Positions 53,764 through 63,255 of a DNA stretch of 64,000 nucleotides are shown in pieces. The position numbers and the translations under genes were made by a program. Origin of the DNA: CAVQBC01 sp963848415 (GTDB taxonomy: Bacteria > Actinomycetota > Thermoleophilia > Solirubrobacterales > Solirubrobacteraceae); assembly GCA_963848415.1 (NCBI GenBank), contig CAWKDN010000001.1:682001-746000 (forward strand). Reading direction: 5' to 3'. How positions within the stretch are numbered: position 1 is the stretch's first letter; each line of letters opens with the position of its first letter. A model generated the notes under the pieces. It saw only the letters and a program-made list of their open reading frames with translations, was not told where the DNA came from and made no database searches.

Positions 53764-53779
53764 GCTCGCACGCGCGATC

Positions 53780-54307
53780 ATGCGCCGCTTGCCGGACGGC
53801 CCGACACCAGCACAGATCGAGGTGCGCGGCGCCCGCGCGTCCGACCTGCCCGCGGTCGCCGCCGTCTACAACCAGGGCATCGCCGACCGCCAGGCGACCT
53901 TCGAGACCCGCCCGCGGGACCCCGAGGAGCTCGAGGCGTGGCTCGGCGGGCCGCCGTTCCTCGTCGCCGCGCGCGCGGGCGCGGTGCTCGGCTTCGCGCG
54001 CATCAGCCCGGTGTCCGAGCGCGCCGTCTACGCCGGCGTCGGCGAGTACACCGTCTACGTCGACCGCGCCGGCCGCGGCGCCGGCGTCGGCGCCCGGCTG
54101 CTCGCGGCGCTGCTCGCCGAGGCCGAGCGCCGTGGGTACCACAAGCTGCTCAGCCGCATCTTCGCGGCCAACACGGCGAGCCTGGCGCTCGCGCGCGCCC
54201 ACGGGTTCCGCGTCGTCGGGATCCAGGAGCGCCACGCCCGCCTGGACGGCGAGTGGCGCGACGTCGTGCTGGTCGAGGTGCTGCTCGGCGACGCCGCCCG
54301 GTCGTGA
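53780..54307 (+). CDS. GNAT N-acetyltransferase (phosphinothricin/ArsN1-like)
   Basis: A 175-residue GNAT protein. It contains V-Y-N-Q-G-I-A-D-R-Q-A-T-F-E-T at about 30-45, a pattern of the Pat/Bar/ArsN1 group, the acetyl-CoA-binding R-G-A-G-V-G-A-R-L-L at about 100, and A-R-A-H-G-F-R-V-V-G near 143. It may detoxify phosphinothricin-like or other amino acid analogues in the cytosol. The gene stands alone behind the repeat hairpin. Confidence 0.82.
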   Translation: MRRLPDGPTPAQIEVRGARASDLPAVAAVYNQGIADRQATFETRPRDPEELEAWLGGPPFLVAARAGAVLGFARISPVSERAVYAGVGEYTVYVDRAGRGAGVGARLLAALLAEAERRGYHKLLSRIFAANTASLALARAHGFRVVGIQERHARLDGEWRDVVLVEVLLGDAARS

Positions 54308-54399
54308 GCCCGTCTCGCTGACGTCCTGTGGGTGGCCCGGCGCTCGTGGCGCGGCGAGGGCGGACGCCGGCGGACCGAGCGCGTCGCGGCCCGTGAGCG

Positions 54400-54843
54400 T
54401 CAGCGGCGCCGGACGCGGAAGGACAGCGCGTGGATCTGCGACTGGCCGTAGGAGCCGCGTTGGACGGGGCCGGCGGCGGCGACGCCGTCGCCCTCCCGTG
54501 GGTCGCGGCGCGGGCGCAGGCCCGGCCGGACGTCGACGGCGGTCAGGCCGGGCAGCGTGATCCCGCCGCCGCTGAGGACCACGTGCAGGTCGCCGTCGCC
54601 GTCCGGGTCGACGCGCTCGACGTAGACGACCCGGCCGCGGACGCTCCGGCACCCGGCCACGCCGTCCGGGCAGGAGAGGCGCTCGGGCAGCGGGCGCACC
54701 CGCCGGCGCGGGGCCGGCGCCGGCGTCGCGGTGGGCGCGGGGGTCCGGGTCGCGGCCGCCGGCGCGCCGGCATCGTCGTCCCCGCCGCCGCAGCCGGCGA
54801 CGAGGCCGAGCCCGGCAGCGGCGATCAGCAGGGCGCGGCGCAC
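54400..54843 (-). CDS. small secreted lipoprotein of unknown function
   Basis: A 147-residue protein with a lipoprotein signal: R-R-A-L-L-I-A-A-A-G-L-G-L-V-A-G-C, lipidated Cys at residue 18, then a Gly/Asp/Ala/Pro/Thr-rich tether. The globular part has two Cys (S-C-P-D-G-V-A-G-C, likely a disulfide) and an S1/OB-like short beta pattern with V-Y-V-E-R-V-D-P-D-G-D-G-D-L-H-V. It would be anchored on the outside of the membrane. No named family. Confidence 0.7.
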   Translation of the reverse strand: MRRALLIAAAGLGLVAGCGGGDDDAGAPAAATRTPAPTATPAPAPRRRVRPLPERLSCPDGVAGCRSVRGRVVYVERVDPDGDGDLHVVLSGGGITLPGLTAVDVRPGLRPRRDPREGDGVAAAGPVQRGSYGQSQIHALSFRVRRR

Positions 54844-54853
54844 CCGGCCAAAG

Positions 54854-55744
54854 CTAGTCGGTCGTCGTCACGACACTCGCGGGAGAGGCCGGCGCTGCGG
54901 GCTCAGCAGCGTCCGCCGCCTGTCCCACCGCCAGCACGTAGAGCCCGGCCAGCACGGCGATCAGCGCGATCACCGTGATCACGACCCCGAGCGTGGTCTC
55001 GTGCAGGCGCTCGTCGAGGATGACGATCCCGAGCGCGAGGCTGGCGACCGGATTCATCGCCGCCTGCGAGGCCAGCGCCGCGCCGAGCGCGCCGCTCTGC
55101 AGCGAGGACTGCGCCAGCGACGTGCCGAGGTAGCCCGCGACGATCAGCGCGTAGACGTGCCAGTCGAGCAGCACTGCTCCGATCCCGTCGCCGAAGCGGT
55201 CGACCGTCGCCTTGGTCAGCGCGGCGGTCAGCCCGTAGAGGATCCCCGAGGCCGCGCCGTAGAGCATCGCCCGCCCCGCCGGCCCACGACCGCGCGCCGC
55301 GACGACGAGCACGATGCAGACCACCCCGATGACCGCGCACGACGCCAGCCACTGCACCGGGCGAGCGTCGTCCACCCCCTTCGACGGGTTGCTGAACACC
55401 AGGAAGGCGGCGAGCCCGACGCTGACGGCGATCGCCGCCGCCAGCTCACGCCTGCTGACCTTGCGCCCGTTGATCTTGGCCGCCAGCGGGAGCGCGAAGA
55501 CCATGCTCGAGGCGAGCAGCGGCTGGACGACCACCAGCCGCCCGGCCCCGAGCGCGATCGCCTGACAGGCGAAGCCGGCTGCGTCGGCGACGACGCCCGC
55601 AAGCCACACCGGCTTGCGCGCGAGCCGCAGCATGAAGCCTGCGCTGGCCGCCTCCTCCGGGCTCGCCTCGGTGGCGACGCGCTGCTGGAGCACGACGCCC
55701 AGCGCGAAGAGGAACGCCGCCGCGAGCGCGAGGACGACGGCCAT
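54854..55744 (-). CDS. DMT-family (EamA-like) membrane transporter
   Basis: A 296-residue membrane protein with about ten hydrophobic helices in two repeated halves (A-A-F-L-F-A-L-G-V-V-L-Q-Q-R near the start and A-L-T-K-A-T-V-D in the second half), as in drug/metabolite transporters. The C-terminal 20 residues are flexible. The ATG overlaps the stop of the MFS gene by one base (ATGA context), so it forms an operon with the exporter. Substrate unknown. Confidence 0.82.
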   Translation of the reverse strand: MAVVLALAAAFLFALGVVLQQRVATEASPEEAASAGFMLRLARKPVWLAGVVADAAGFACQAIALGAGRLVVVQPLLASSMVFALPLAAKINGRKVSRRELAAAIAVSVGLAAFLVFSNPSKGVDDARPVQWLASCAVIGVVCIVLVVAARGRGPAGRAMLYGAASGILYGLTAALTKATVDRFGDGIGAVLLDWHVYALIVAGYLGTSLAQSSLQSGALGAALASQAAMNPVASLALGIVILDERLHETTLGVVITVIALIAVLAGLYVLAVGQAADAAEPAAPASPASVVTTTD

Positions 55745-57315
55745 CAGGCCGCCGTGGTGTTCGCCGGCCTGCCCCGGAGGTGCACGCGCCCGCCCACGAA
55801 CAGCACGGTAACCGCCGCGGCGGCGAGCGCGAGCGCCGCGTCGAGCCGGAACGCCGTCGTCATGCCGTCCATGAACGCGTCGCGGACCAGCTCGACCACC
55901 TCCGCCGACTGCGCCGCGGGCAGCTCGCGCGCGACCTGCTGCGCGGACTCGGTGCCCGCGAGGATGCCCTGGACATCCTCGATCTCCTGCCCGCTCAGCG
56001 GGAGGCCGCGCGCGGCAGCGTCGGCGGCCAGCCGGTCCTGCGAAGCACTGGTGAACACGGTGGTCGCGATCGCCAGGCCGACCGCCCCGCCGGCCACCTG
56101 GCACATGTAGAGGATCGCGCCGCCGAGGCTCACCCGCGCCGCCGGCAGCGACGTGACCGCAGCCGTGGTGACCGTGCTGATGAACAGGCCGAAGCCGATC
56201 CCGAGCACCAGCATGCCCGGCAGCGTGGCGAGGTAGCCCGCCTCGGTGTCGAGCAGCGACAGCAGCGTGATCCCGACGAACAGGCAGCCGGCGCCGGCCG
56301 ACAGGATCGGCTTGGCGCCCAGACGCTCGTAGAGCGTGCCGGCGACCAGCGAGACGAGCCCGAAGGTCGCCATCAGCGGCACGAGCGCGAGCCCGGCCTC
56401 GAGCGCGCTCGCGCCGAGCAGCTTCTGGAAGAACTGGGGCAGGAAGAGGATCGAGGCGAAGAAGGTCCCGGCGGTCAGCAGCACCGCCACGCACGCCGCG
56501 CGGAAGCCCGCGTCGCCCGCGACGTCGGGCGGGACGAGCGCGTCGGCGCCCATCCGCCGCTCGACCATCACGAAGGCGGCGGCAGCCACGGCGGAGACGG
56601 CCAACAGCCCGAGCACCGTCGCGCTCCCCCAGCCCAGGCCCGCGACCTCGTCCAGCGCGACGAGCAGAGCCACCGCGGCCAGCGTCAGGGCGACGACGCC
56701 GCCCAGGTCGAGTCGTCCGCCCGCGCTCGCCTCCTGCGGCTGGTGGATCTCCCGCCAGGTCAGGAAGATCGCGAAGGCCGCGACCGGCAGGTTGACGACG
56801 AACACCCACCGCCAGCTCAGCGCCTCGGTCAACAGCCCGCCGAGCAGCGGCCCGACGGCGTTGCCCAGCCCGGCCACGCCGAGGATCAGCCCGCCTGCGA
56901 GCCCGGCCTTGCGCGCCGGCAGGGCGGCGAACGTCATGCCGAGCACCGCCGGCCACATGATCGCGCCGCCGACGCCCATCAGCGCCCGGGCGGCCAGCAG
57001 GACCTCGAGCGACGGCGCGACCGCGGCCATCGCCGAGAACACCGCGAAGATCCCCGCGCCCACGAAGAACATGCGCCGGCGCCCGTAGAGGTCGGCCAGC
57101 CGGCCGCCGGTGACGATCAGCACGCCGAAGACGAGCGCGTAGCCGTTGATCACCCACTGGACGCTCGCGACGTCGGAGTCGAAGTCGCCCTCGATGACCG
57201 GCAGGGCGACGCTCAGCGCGGTGAAGTCGTTGGCGATCAGGAAGACCGAGACCGCCATCGCGACGAGCGCGAGCAGCGTGCCGCGATCCAGCGGAGCGTC
57301 GGGCGCGGTCGTCAT
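55744..57315 (-). CDS. DHA2-family MFS drug exporter
   Basis: A 523-residue transporter with about fourteen hydrophobic segments. Motifs of drug:proton antiporters: W-V-I-N-G-Y-A-L near 53, G-R-L-A-D-L-Y-G-R-R-R near 71-81 (motif A), and G-N-A-V-G-P-L-L-G-G near 150 (motif C). It probably exports toxic compounds. A large loop near residue 420-470 is hydrophilic. It is divergent from a second exporter of the same family 108 bases away. Confidence 0.92.
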   Translation of the reverse strand: MTTAPDAPLDRGTLLALVAMAVSVFLIANDFTALSVALPVIEGDFDSDVASVQWVINGYALVFGVLIVTGGRLADLYGRRRMFFVGAGIFAVFSAMAAVAPSLEVLLAARALMGVGGAIMWPAVLGMTFAALPARKAGLAGGLILGVAGLGNAVGPLLGGLLTEALSWRWVFVVNLPVAAFAIFLTWREIHQPQEASAGGRLDLGGVVALTLAAVALLVALDEVAGLGWGSATVLGLLAVSAVAAAAFVMVERRMGADALVPPDVAGDAGFRAACVAVLLTAGTFFASILFLPQFFQKLLGASALEAGLALVPLMATFGLVSLVAGTLYERLGAKPILSAGAGCLFVGITLLSLLDTEAGYLATLPGMLVLGIGFGLFISTVTTAAVTSLPAARVSLGGAILYMCQVAGGAVGLAIATTVFTSASQDRLAADAAARGLPLSGQEIEDVQGILAGTESAQQVARELPAAQSAEVVELVRDAFMDGMTTAFRLDAALALAAAAVTVLFVGGRVHLRGRPANTTAA

Positions 57316-57423
57316 CAGCCGAGCATCCGACCACGCCTGGCCGGCGAGCGCAAGCCGCGGTCCGCGACGGGCGCGAGATCCTGGCGCCGAGCATGCGTGC
57401 GCCGGATGACACCATCTGGACTC

Positions 57424-58965
57424 ATGGCCGACGACGACGCCCGCGCGGCGCCCCCTCCTGAGGAGGCGATCGCCTACGCCTCCCCCGCCGGGCGCTGGAT
57501 CATGTTCGTCACGATCCTCGGCTCGGCGATCGGCTTCCTCGACGGGACGGTGGTCAACGTCGCGCTGCCCGAGCTCTCGCGCGACCTCGACGCCGACGTC
57601 GCGGCCGTTCAGTGGATCCTCAACGGCTACCTGCTCTCGCTCTCCGCGCTGATCCTGCTCGGCGGGTCGCTGGGCGACCGCTACGGGCGCCGGCGCATCT
57701 TCGTGATCGGCACGATCTGGTTCACGGCGGCCTCAGCCATGTGCGCGGCGGCGCCGACGGCGGAGATCCTCATCGTCGCCCGCATCCTGCAGGGCGTCGG
57801 CGCCGCGCTGATCACGCCCGGCAGCCTCGCGATCATCGAGGCGAGCCTGCGGCGCGAGGACCGCTCGCGCGCGATCGGCACCTGGTCGGCGCTCGGCGGG
57901 ATCGCCGCCGCGGCCGGCCCCCTGCTGGGCGGCTACCTGATCGAGGCCGTCTCGTGGCGGGCGATCTTCCTCATCAACCTGCCGCTCGGGGTGATCCTCG
58001 TGCTCGCCGCGGTGCGCCACGTGCCCGAGACGCGCGACCCGACGGTGACCGGCAAGCTGGACTTCGCCGGCTCCGTCCTCGCGGCGATCGGCCTGGCCGG
58101 GACGACCTACGCGCTGGTCGAGGCCCCGGGGCGGGGGATGAGCGACCCGATCGTGCTCGCCACGCTCGCGGTCGGCGTCGTGGCCCTCGCGGCCTTCGTG
58201 GTCGTCGAACGCCGCGCCGCGCAGCCGATGCTCCCCGTCGAGATCTTCGCCTCGCGCCAGTTCACGGCCGCCAACCTCGTCACCTTCACGGTCTACGCCG
58301 CGCTGGGCGGCGTGTTCTTCCTGCTCGTGGTGGTCCTGCAGATCTCGCTGGGCTTCTCGCCGGTGGCGGCCGGCGCGGCCTCGCTGCCGATCACGGTGCT
58401 GATGCTCCTCCTGTCCTCGCGGGCCGGCGCGCTGGCCCAGCGGATCGGCCCGCGGCTGCCGCTGACCTTCGGGCCGCTGCTGCTGGCGGCGGGCATGCTG
58501 CTGCTCTCGCGGATCGCCCCGGGTGACGACTACCTCACCGGCGTGCTGCCGGGGATCGTGGTCTTCGGCCTCGGGCTGTCGGCGACGGTGGCGCCGGTGA
58601 CGGCCACCGCGCTCGCCGCCGCCGACGACCGCCACGCGGGCGTCGCGTCGGGCATCAACAACGCGGTCTCGCGCATCGCGCAGCTCGCGGCGGTCGCGGT
58701 GCTTCCGATCGTCGCCGGCCTCGGCGGCGCGGACTTCCAGGACCCGGACGCGCTGGCTGACGGCTTTGCGACCGCGATGCTGGTGGCGGCGGGCGTCGCG
58801 GTGCTCGGCGCGGTGCTCGCCTGGACGACCATCTCCGACGACCTGCTCGAGCCCGGCGACGAGCCGCCGGCCGCCCGCGAGACGAGGCCGCCGAGCCACT
58901 GCGCCGTCGCCGGCGCCCCGCTGCAGCCCGGGCGCGAGCCGGCGCTCAGCCCGCGAGCCCGCTGA
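57424..58965 (+). CDS. DHA2-family MFS drug exporter
   Basis: A 513-residue transporter with about fourteen hydrophobic helices; motif W-I-L-N-G-Y-L-L-S near 63, G-S-L-G-D-R-Y-G-R-R-R near 81-91, and A-A-A-A-G-P-L-L-G-G near 160. It is similar in layout to the divergent exporter but clearly not a recent duplicate. The Pro-rich C-terminal 30 residues are cytosolic. Its end overlaps the convergent aldo-keto reductase gene by 20 bases. Confidence 0.92.
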   Translation: MADDDARAAPPPEEAIAYASPAGRWIMFVTILGSAIGFLDGTVVNVALPELSRDLDADVAAVQWILNGYLLSLSALILLGGSLGDRYGRRRIFVIGTIWFTAASAMCAAAPTAEILIVARILQGVGAALITPGSLAIIEASLRREDRSRAIGTWSALGGIAAAAGPLLGGYLIEAVSWRAIFLINLPLGVILVLAAVRHVPETRDPTVTGKLDFAGSVLAAIGLAGTTYALVEAPGRGMSDPIVLATLAVGVVALAAFVVVERRAAQPMLPVEIFASRQFTAANLVTFTVYAALGGVFFLLVVVLQISLGFSPVAAGAASLPITVLMLLLSSRAGALAQRIGPRLPLTFGPLLLAAGMLLLSRIAPGDDYLTGVLPGIVVFGLGLSATVAPVTATALAAADDRHAGVASGINNAVSRIAQLAAVAVLPIVAGLGGADFQDPDALADGFATAMLVAAGVAVLGAVLAWTTISDDLLEPGDEPPAARETRPPSHCAVAGAPLQPGREPALSPRAR

Positions 58966-59800
58966 GCTGCTCGATCTCCTCCGCGGAGAGCTCGACCTCG
59001 GTCGCGGCGACGTTCTCCTCGAGGTGGACGACCGATCCGGTGCCCGGGATCGGGAGCATCACGGGCGAGCGGGCGAGCAGCCAGGCCAGGGCGATCTGGC
59101 TCGGGCGCGCGTCGTGGGCGGCGGCGATCTCCTCCAGCGGCCCCTCCTCGCGGGCGAGGCTGCCGGTGGCCAGCGGGAACCACGGGATGAACCCGAGGCC
59201 GTCGGCCTCGCAGGCCTCCAGCACATCCTCGGCGTGGCGATCGGTGAGGTTGAACCGGTTCTGGACCGAGACGACCTCGACGATCGCGCGCGCCTGCGCC
59301 AGCTGCTCGACGCTCACGTTGGAGACACCGACGTGGCGGATCTTGCCCTCCTGCTGGAGCTCGGCGAGCGCGCCGACCGACTCCTCGTAGGGGACGTCCG
59401 GGTCGGGCGAGTGCAGCTGGTAGAGGTCGATGCGCTCCAGGCGCAGCCGGCGCAGGCTCGCCTCGCAGCACGCCTTGAGCCGGTCGGGCCGGGCGTCGCG
59501 CGGCCACTGACCCGGGCCGGTCCGCCGCAGGCCGCCCTTGGTGGCGATCACGAGCCCGTCGGGATAGGGATGCAGCGCCTCGGCGATCAGCTCCTCCGAG
59601 ACGTCGGGGCCGTAGGAGTCGGCGGTGTCGATCAGGTCGACGCCGAGCTCGACGGTCCGGCGCAGGACGCGCTTGGCCGCTTCGGGATCGTCGGGCGGGC
59701 CCCAGATCCCGTCGCCGGTGATGCGCATGGCGCCGAAGCCGAGGCGGTGGACCTCGAGGTCGCCGCCGAGGGTGAACGTGCCGCTGGTCGTACCGGTCAT
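58946..59800 (-). CDS. aldo/keto reductase
   Basis: A 284-residue TIM-barrel reductase. The catalytic tetrad is visible: D-T-A-D-S-Y-G (Asp and Tyr) near 57-63, the Lys in A-T-K-G-G-L near 88, and the His in Y-Q-L-H-S-P near 125. V-G-V-S-N and P-I-P-G-T-G follow. It reduces carbonyls with NADPH. An ATG with clear family N-terminus (L-E-V-H-R-L-G-F-G-A-M) sets the start. Its end overlaps the MFS gene on the other strand. Confidence 0.92.
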   Translation of the reverse strand: MTGTTSGTFTLGGDLEVHRLGFGAMRITGDGIWGPPDDPEAAKRVLRRTVELGVDLIDTADSYGPDVSEELIAEALHPYPDGLVIATKGGLRRTGPGQWPRDARPDRLKACCEASLRRLRLERIDLYQLHSPDPDVPYEESVGALAELQQEGKIRHVGVSNVSVEQLAQARAIVEVVSVQNRFNLTDRHAEDVLEACEADGLGFIPWFPLATGSLAREEGPLEEIAAAHDARPSQIALAWLLARSPVMLPIPGTGSVVHLEENVAATEVELSAEEIEQLSGLAG

Positions 59801-59884
59801 GCAGGGCGTCTCCCCCACCTGCGGCGGGGGAAACCCGGGCCGGGCGTCCGCCCGCTCGCCGCGGGCGTACGATCCGCGGCGAGG

Positions 59885-60469
59885 ATGAGCGAGCGCTACG
59901 AGCAGGTCGCGGTGGAGTCGCGGGCGCAGTGGCGCGCCTGGCTGCAGGAGCGTCACCAGCAGTCCCCCGGGGTCTGGCTGGTCACCTACAAGAAGGCGGC
60001 CGGCGAGCGCTACCTGCCCTACGCCGACCAGGTCGAGGAGGCGCTGTGCTTCGGCTGGGTGGACAGCGTCTCGCGGGGGGTCGACGAGCAGCGCTCGAGC
60101 CTGCTGATGACCCCGCGCAAGCCCAAGAGCGGCTGGTCGCGCCCCAACAAGGAGCGGATCGAGCGCCTGTTGGCGGCGGGGCTGATGGCTCCGGCCGGCC
60201 TCGCTGCCGTGGAGGCCGCGCGCGCGAGCGGGACGTGGACCGCGCTGGACGCAGTCGAACGGCTCGAGGAGCCCGCCGAGCTGGCCCGCGCGCTGGACGC
60301 CGACGCGGACGCCCGCCGGCACTGGGACGCGTTCCCGCGCTCGGCCAAGCGTGGCATCCTCGAGTGGATCTCGAACGCCAAGAAGCCGGAGACGCGCGCC
60401 CGCCGCGTGGCCGAGACCGCGCGGCTGGCGGCACGCGACGAGCGCGCGAACCAATGGCGTCCCAAGTAG
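59885..60469 (+). CDS. YdeI/OmpD-associated-like protein
   Basis: A 194-residue protein with the YdeI-family core: R-A-W-L-x-E, G-V-W-L-V-T-Y-K-K, Y-x-E/D-Q-V-E-E-A-L-C-F-G-W-V-D-S near 48-62, and a C-terminal K-R-G-I-L-E-W-I-x-N-A-K-K-P-E-T-R-A-R-R. The family occurs widely, often in stress contexts, and its biochemical function is unknown. It overlaps the WS/DGAT gene by 16 bases, so the two are co-translated. Confidence 0.9.
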   Translation: MSERYEQVAVESRAQWRAWLQERHQQSPGVWLVTYKKAAGERYLPYADQVEEALCFGWVDSVSRGVDEQRSSLLMTPRKPKSGWSRPNKERIERLLAAGLMAPAGLAAVEAARASGTWTALDAVERLEEPAELARALDADADARRHWDAFPRSAKRGILEWISNAKKPETRARRVAETARLAARDERANQWRPK

Positions 60470-61740
60470 ACCCCGAGCGGGTCGCGCTCGCGCCCGAGGA
60501 CCGGGCGATCCTCGCGCTCGAGAGCGAGACGGTCGCCGGGCACACCGGCAAGGTCGTCGTCCTGGGAGACGAAGCCCCGTCGACCGACGCGCTGCGCCTT
60601 CGGATGGCGGAGCGGATCGGGGCCGAGCCCGCCCTGCTGCGGCGGCTGGGCGGCACGGACGCGGCACCGGCGTGGGTCCCCGATCCCGCCTTCGACCTCG
60701 CGGCCCACGTGGTGGGCCATGCGGACGCGGCGCCGCTGGAGCCGGCGGCGCTGCCCGGCGCCGTCGCCGCCCTCTTCGCCGGGCGCCTGGACCGCGAGCG
60801 CCCCTTGTGGCGCATCGACCGCCTGGCCCTCGCGGGCGGCGGCGCCGCGCTCGTGTGGCGGCTGCATCACGCGCTGGCGGACGGGACCGCGGCGCTGCGC
60901 TTCGCTGCCGAGCTGTTGTGGGACCCGGTCGTCGCCGCCACGCCCGCCGCGCCCGCCGCGCACCGGGCGGCGGCGCGGCGCGCCGACGACGCCCGCCGCC
61001 GCTCCCACCTCGCGGGCGTCGTGCGGCGCGAGTACGTCCCCGCCCGCGAGCGCTCCCCGTTCGACGGGCGCATCGGCACACGCCGCCAGGTGGCCTTCGC
61101 CTCGACCGGGATCGACCCGCTGCGCCGGGCCGCTCGCGCGGCCTGCGGGGCGACGCTCAACGACGCCGTGCTCACCGTCGTGGGCGGCGGCCTGCGCCAC
61201 TGGCTCGAGACCCACCACGGCCGGCTCGGCGCCGTACGGGTCAAGGTCCCCGTCAGCCTCCACCACGAGGGCGACGCGGTCGCCAACCGCGACTCCTACT
61301 TCGCGGTCGCGGTGCCGCTGGCCGAGCCCGACCCGCTGGCGCGCCTGCGCGCGGTCCAGGCCGCCACCGCCGAGCGCAAGTCCGCGCACGACGCCGAGGC
61401 GATCGAGGCCGTGCTCGCGCGGGTGGGCCGCCTGCCGGCCGGGCTGCGCCGGTTCTGCGTCCGGCTCGACGCGAGCCCGCGGCGCTTCGCCGTCAACGTC
61501 TCCAACGTCCGCGGCCCGAGCGGGCCGGTGAGCGTGCTCGGCGCGCCGGTGCAACGCCTCTACTCGCTGGCCGAGATCGGCGAGCGCCACGCGTTGCGCG
61601 TCGCGGTCGTCTCGCTCGGCGACCGGCTGTGCTTCGGCTTCTGCGCCGACCCCGCGATCGTCGACGACCTGCAGGCCATGGCCGACGGCGTCGAGGCGGA
61701 GTCCGCCGCCTTGGTCACGGCGGCGTCCGGCGTCGCGTAG
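60454..61740 (+). CDS. wax ester synthase / diacylglycerol acyltransferase (WS/DGAT)
   Basis: A 428-residue acyltransferase with the active-site motif H-H-A-L-A-D-G at about 138-144 and the second-half motif N-V-S-N-V-R-G-P near 348. It makes wax esters or triacylglycerol from acyl-CoA, the storage lipids common in actinobacteria. The length is slightly short for the family (about 450-470). The start ATG lies within the preceding gene. Confidence 0.88.
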   Translation: MASQVDPERVALAPEDRAILALESETVAGHTGKVVVLGDEAPSTDALRLRMAERIGAEPALLRRLGGTDAAPAWVPDPAFDLAAHVVGHADAAPLEPAALPGAVAALFAGRLDRERPLWRIDRLALAGGGAALVWRLHHALADGTAALRFAAELLWDPVVAATPAAPAAHRAAARRADDARRRSHLAGVVRREYVPARERSPFDGRIGTRRQVAFASTGIDPLRRAARAACGATLNDAVLTVVGGGLRHWLETHHGRLGAVRVKVPVSLHHEGDAVANRDSYFAVAVPLAEPDPLARLRAVQAATAERKSAHDAEAIEAVLARVGRLPAGLRRFCVRLDASPRRFAVNVSNVRGPSGPVSVLGAPVQRLYSLAEIGERHALRVAVVSLGDRLCFGFCADPAIVDDLQAMADGVEAESAALVTAASGVA

Positions 61741-61778
61741 CGTTCGGCCGTCAACCACCTGCGGAGGGGAGCAGAAGC

Positions 61779-63179
61779 GTGCGGACTCGGAGATGGCGTG
61801 GCGCGGTGGCCGGCGTCGTGGCGGCGGCGGCCCTGGCGGTTCCGGCGAGCGCCCAGGCGGGCGGCTGGCCGACGTTCGTGAACGGATCGCCCGGCCTCGG
61901 CGACGAGTTCTTCCCGTTCGCCGGCAACGGCGGCTACGACGTCCGCCACTACGACCTCGACCTCGACTACGACCCGGCGACCGACAGGCTCGAGGGCCGG
62001 GCGACGATCGTCGCCACCGCGACGGAGAACCTGCGCCGCTTCAACCTCGACCTGCGCGGCTACGACATCTCCTCGCTGCGGGTCAACGGCCTGCGGGCCG
62101 GCTACGCGCGCACGGGCGAGCACGAGCTCGAGGTGACACCGCGGCTCCCGCTGTTCAAGCGCCGGCCGTTCGTGGTCACGATCCGCTACGCGGGCGTGCC
62201 CGAGACGGTGGTCGACCCCGACGAGTCGATCGAGGGCTGGATCCACACGGACGACGGCGCGTTCGTGGTCAACGAGCCGCAGGGCTCGCCGGGCTGGTAC
62301 CCGGCCAACGACAACCCGCGCGACAAGGCCACCTACTCGTTCGCGATCACAGTCCCGGAGGGCAAGACGGCGCTGGCCAACGGCATCCTCATCTCCCGCC
62401 GCACGCGCGGCGCCAAGACGACCTGGCGCTGGCTCGAGCGCTACCCGATGGCGCCCTACCTGGCGACCGCCACCAACGGCGACTTCGACTTCCAGGTGTC
62501 GCGCACCGACGACGGGCTCCCGGTGTACACCGCGGTCGACACGCCGGAGCGCACCGGCGCGCAGTTCGCCAACATCCCGCGGATCATCGACGTGCTCAGC
62601 GAGGCCTACGGCCCGTATCCGTTCGAGGCCGCCGGCGGCATCGCCGACAACGCGTCCGAGGTGGGCTACGCGCTCGAGACCCAGACGAAGGCCAACTACG
62701 CCAACGAGCCCTCGCTCGGCACCGTCGTCCACGAGATCTCCCACGAGTGGTTCGGCAACGCCGTGACGCTCACGGAGTGGAAGGACATCTGGCTCAACGA
62801 GGGCTTCGCGCGCTTCTCGCAGTGGCTCTACACGGAGCGCACCGGCGGCATCCCCGCGTCGGAGGCCTTCCGAACGAGCTACGCCGCGCGCGCCCCCGAG
62901 TACTGGGCGCTGCCGCCGGCCGACCTCGGCGGCCCGGAGAACCTGTTCACCTCGCCGCCCTACGACCGCGGGGCGATGACGCTGCAGGCGCTGCGCGAGA
63001 CGATCGGCGAGGAGGACTTCTTCGCCCTTGTCCGCAGCTGGTACCGCGAGAACCGCTACGGCAACGTCACGACGCCGCAGTTCATCGCCACGGCAGAGCG
63101 GGTGTCGGGCGAGCGGCTCGACGAGTTCTTCAGGCTGTGGCTCTACGCGCCGGGGCAGCCGCCGATCCCGGCCGGGTAG
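61779..63179 (+). CDS. secreted M1-family metallopeptidase
   Basis: A 466-residue exported aminopeptidase-like protein. Signal peptide (residues 1-28, twin-Arg-like R-T-R-R-W-R at the start) then a beta-rich N-domain and the zinc site H-E-I-S-H-E-W-F-G-N with the distal Glu in W-L-N-E-G-F-A-R. The exopeptidase G-A-M-E-N motif is replaced by a divergent segment before Y-A-L-E-T-Q-T, as in other actinobacterial M1 proteins. GTG 61779 follows GGAGGGGAG. It probably trims peptides outside the cell. Confidence 0.9.
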   Translation: MRTRRWRGAVAGVVAAAALAVPASAQAGGWPTFVNGSPGLGDEFFPFAGNGGYDVRHYDLDLDYDPATDRLEGRATIVATATENLRRFNLDLRGYDISSLRVNGLRAGYARTGEHELEVTPRLPLFKRRPFVVTIRYAGVPETVVDPDESIEGWIHTDDGAFVVNEPQGSPGWYPANDNPRDKATYSFAITVPEGKTALANGILISRRTRGAKTTWRWLERYPMAPYLATATNGDFDFQVSRTDDGLPVYTAVDTPERTGAQFANIPRIIDVLSEAYGPYPFEAAGGIADNASEVGYALETQTKANYANEPSLGTVVHEISHEWFGNAVTLTEWKDIWLNEGFARFSQWLYTERTGGIPASEAFRTSYAARAPEYWALPPADLGGPENLFTSPPYDRGAMTLQALRETIGEEDFFALVRSWYRENRYGNVTTPQFIATAERVSGERLDEFFRLWLYAPGQPPIPAG

Positions 63180-63190
63180 GCCTCGCGATG

Positions 63191-63220
63191 CTCGGGCGCC
63201 GGCCTGCGCCGGCGCCCGAG
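63191..63220. terminator. 12-bp GC-rich hairpin followed by TTT
   Basis: CTCGGGCGCCGG (63191-63202) and its perfect complement (63209-63220) enclose a 6-base loop and are followed by TTTG. It lies 12 bases after the M1 peptidase stop and is the best intrinsic terminator in the window. Confidence 0.75.
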
Positions 63221-63255
63221 TTTGCCGTCGTGAAGAACTGGTGAAGACCTCGGTC

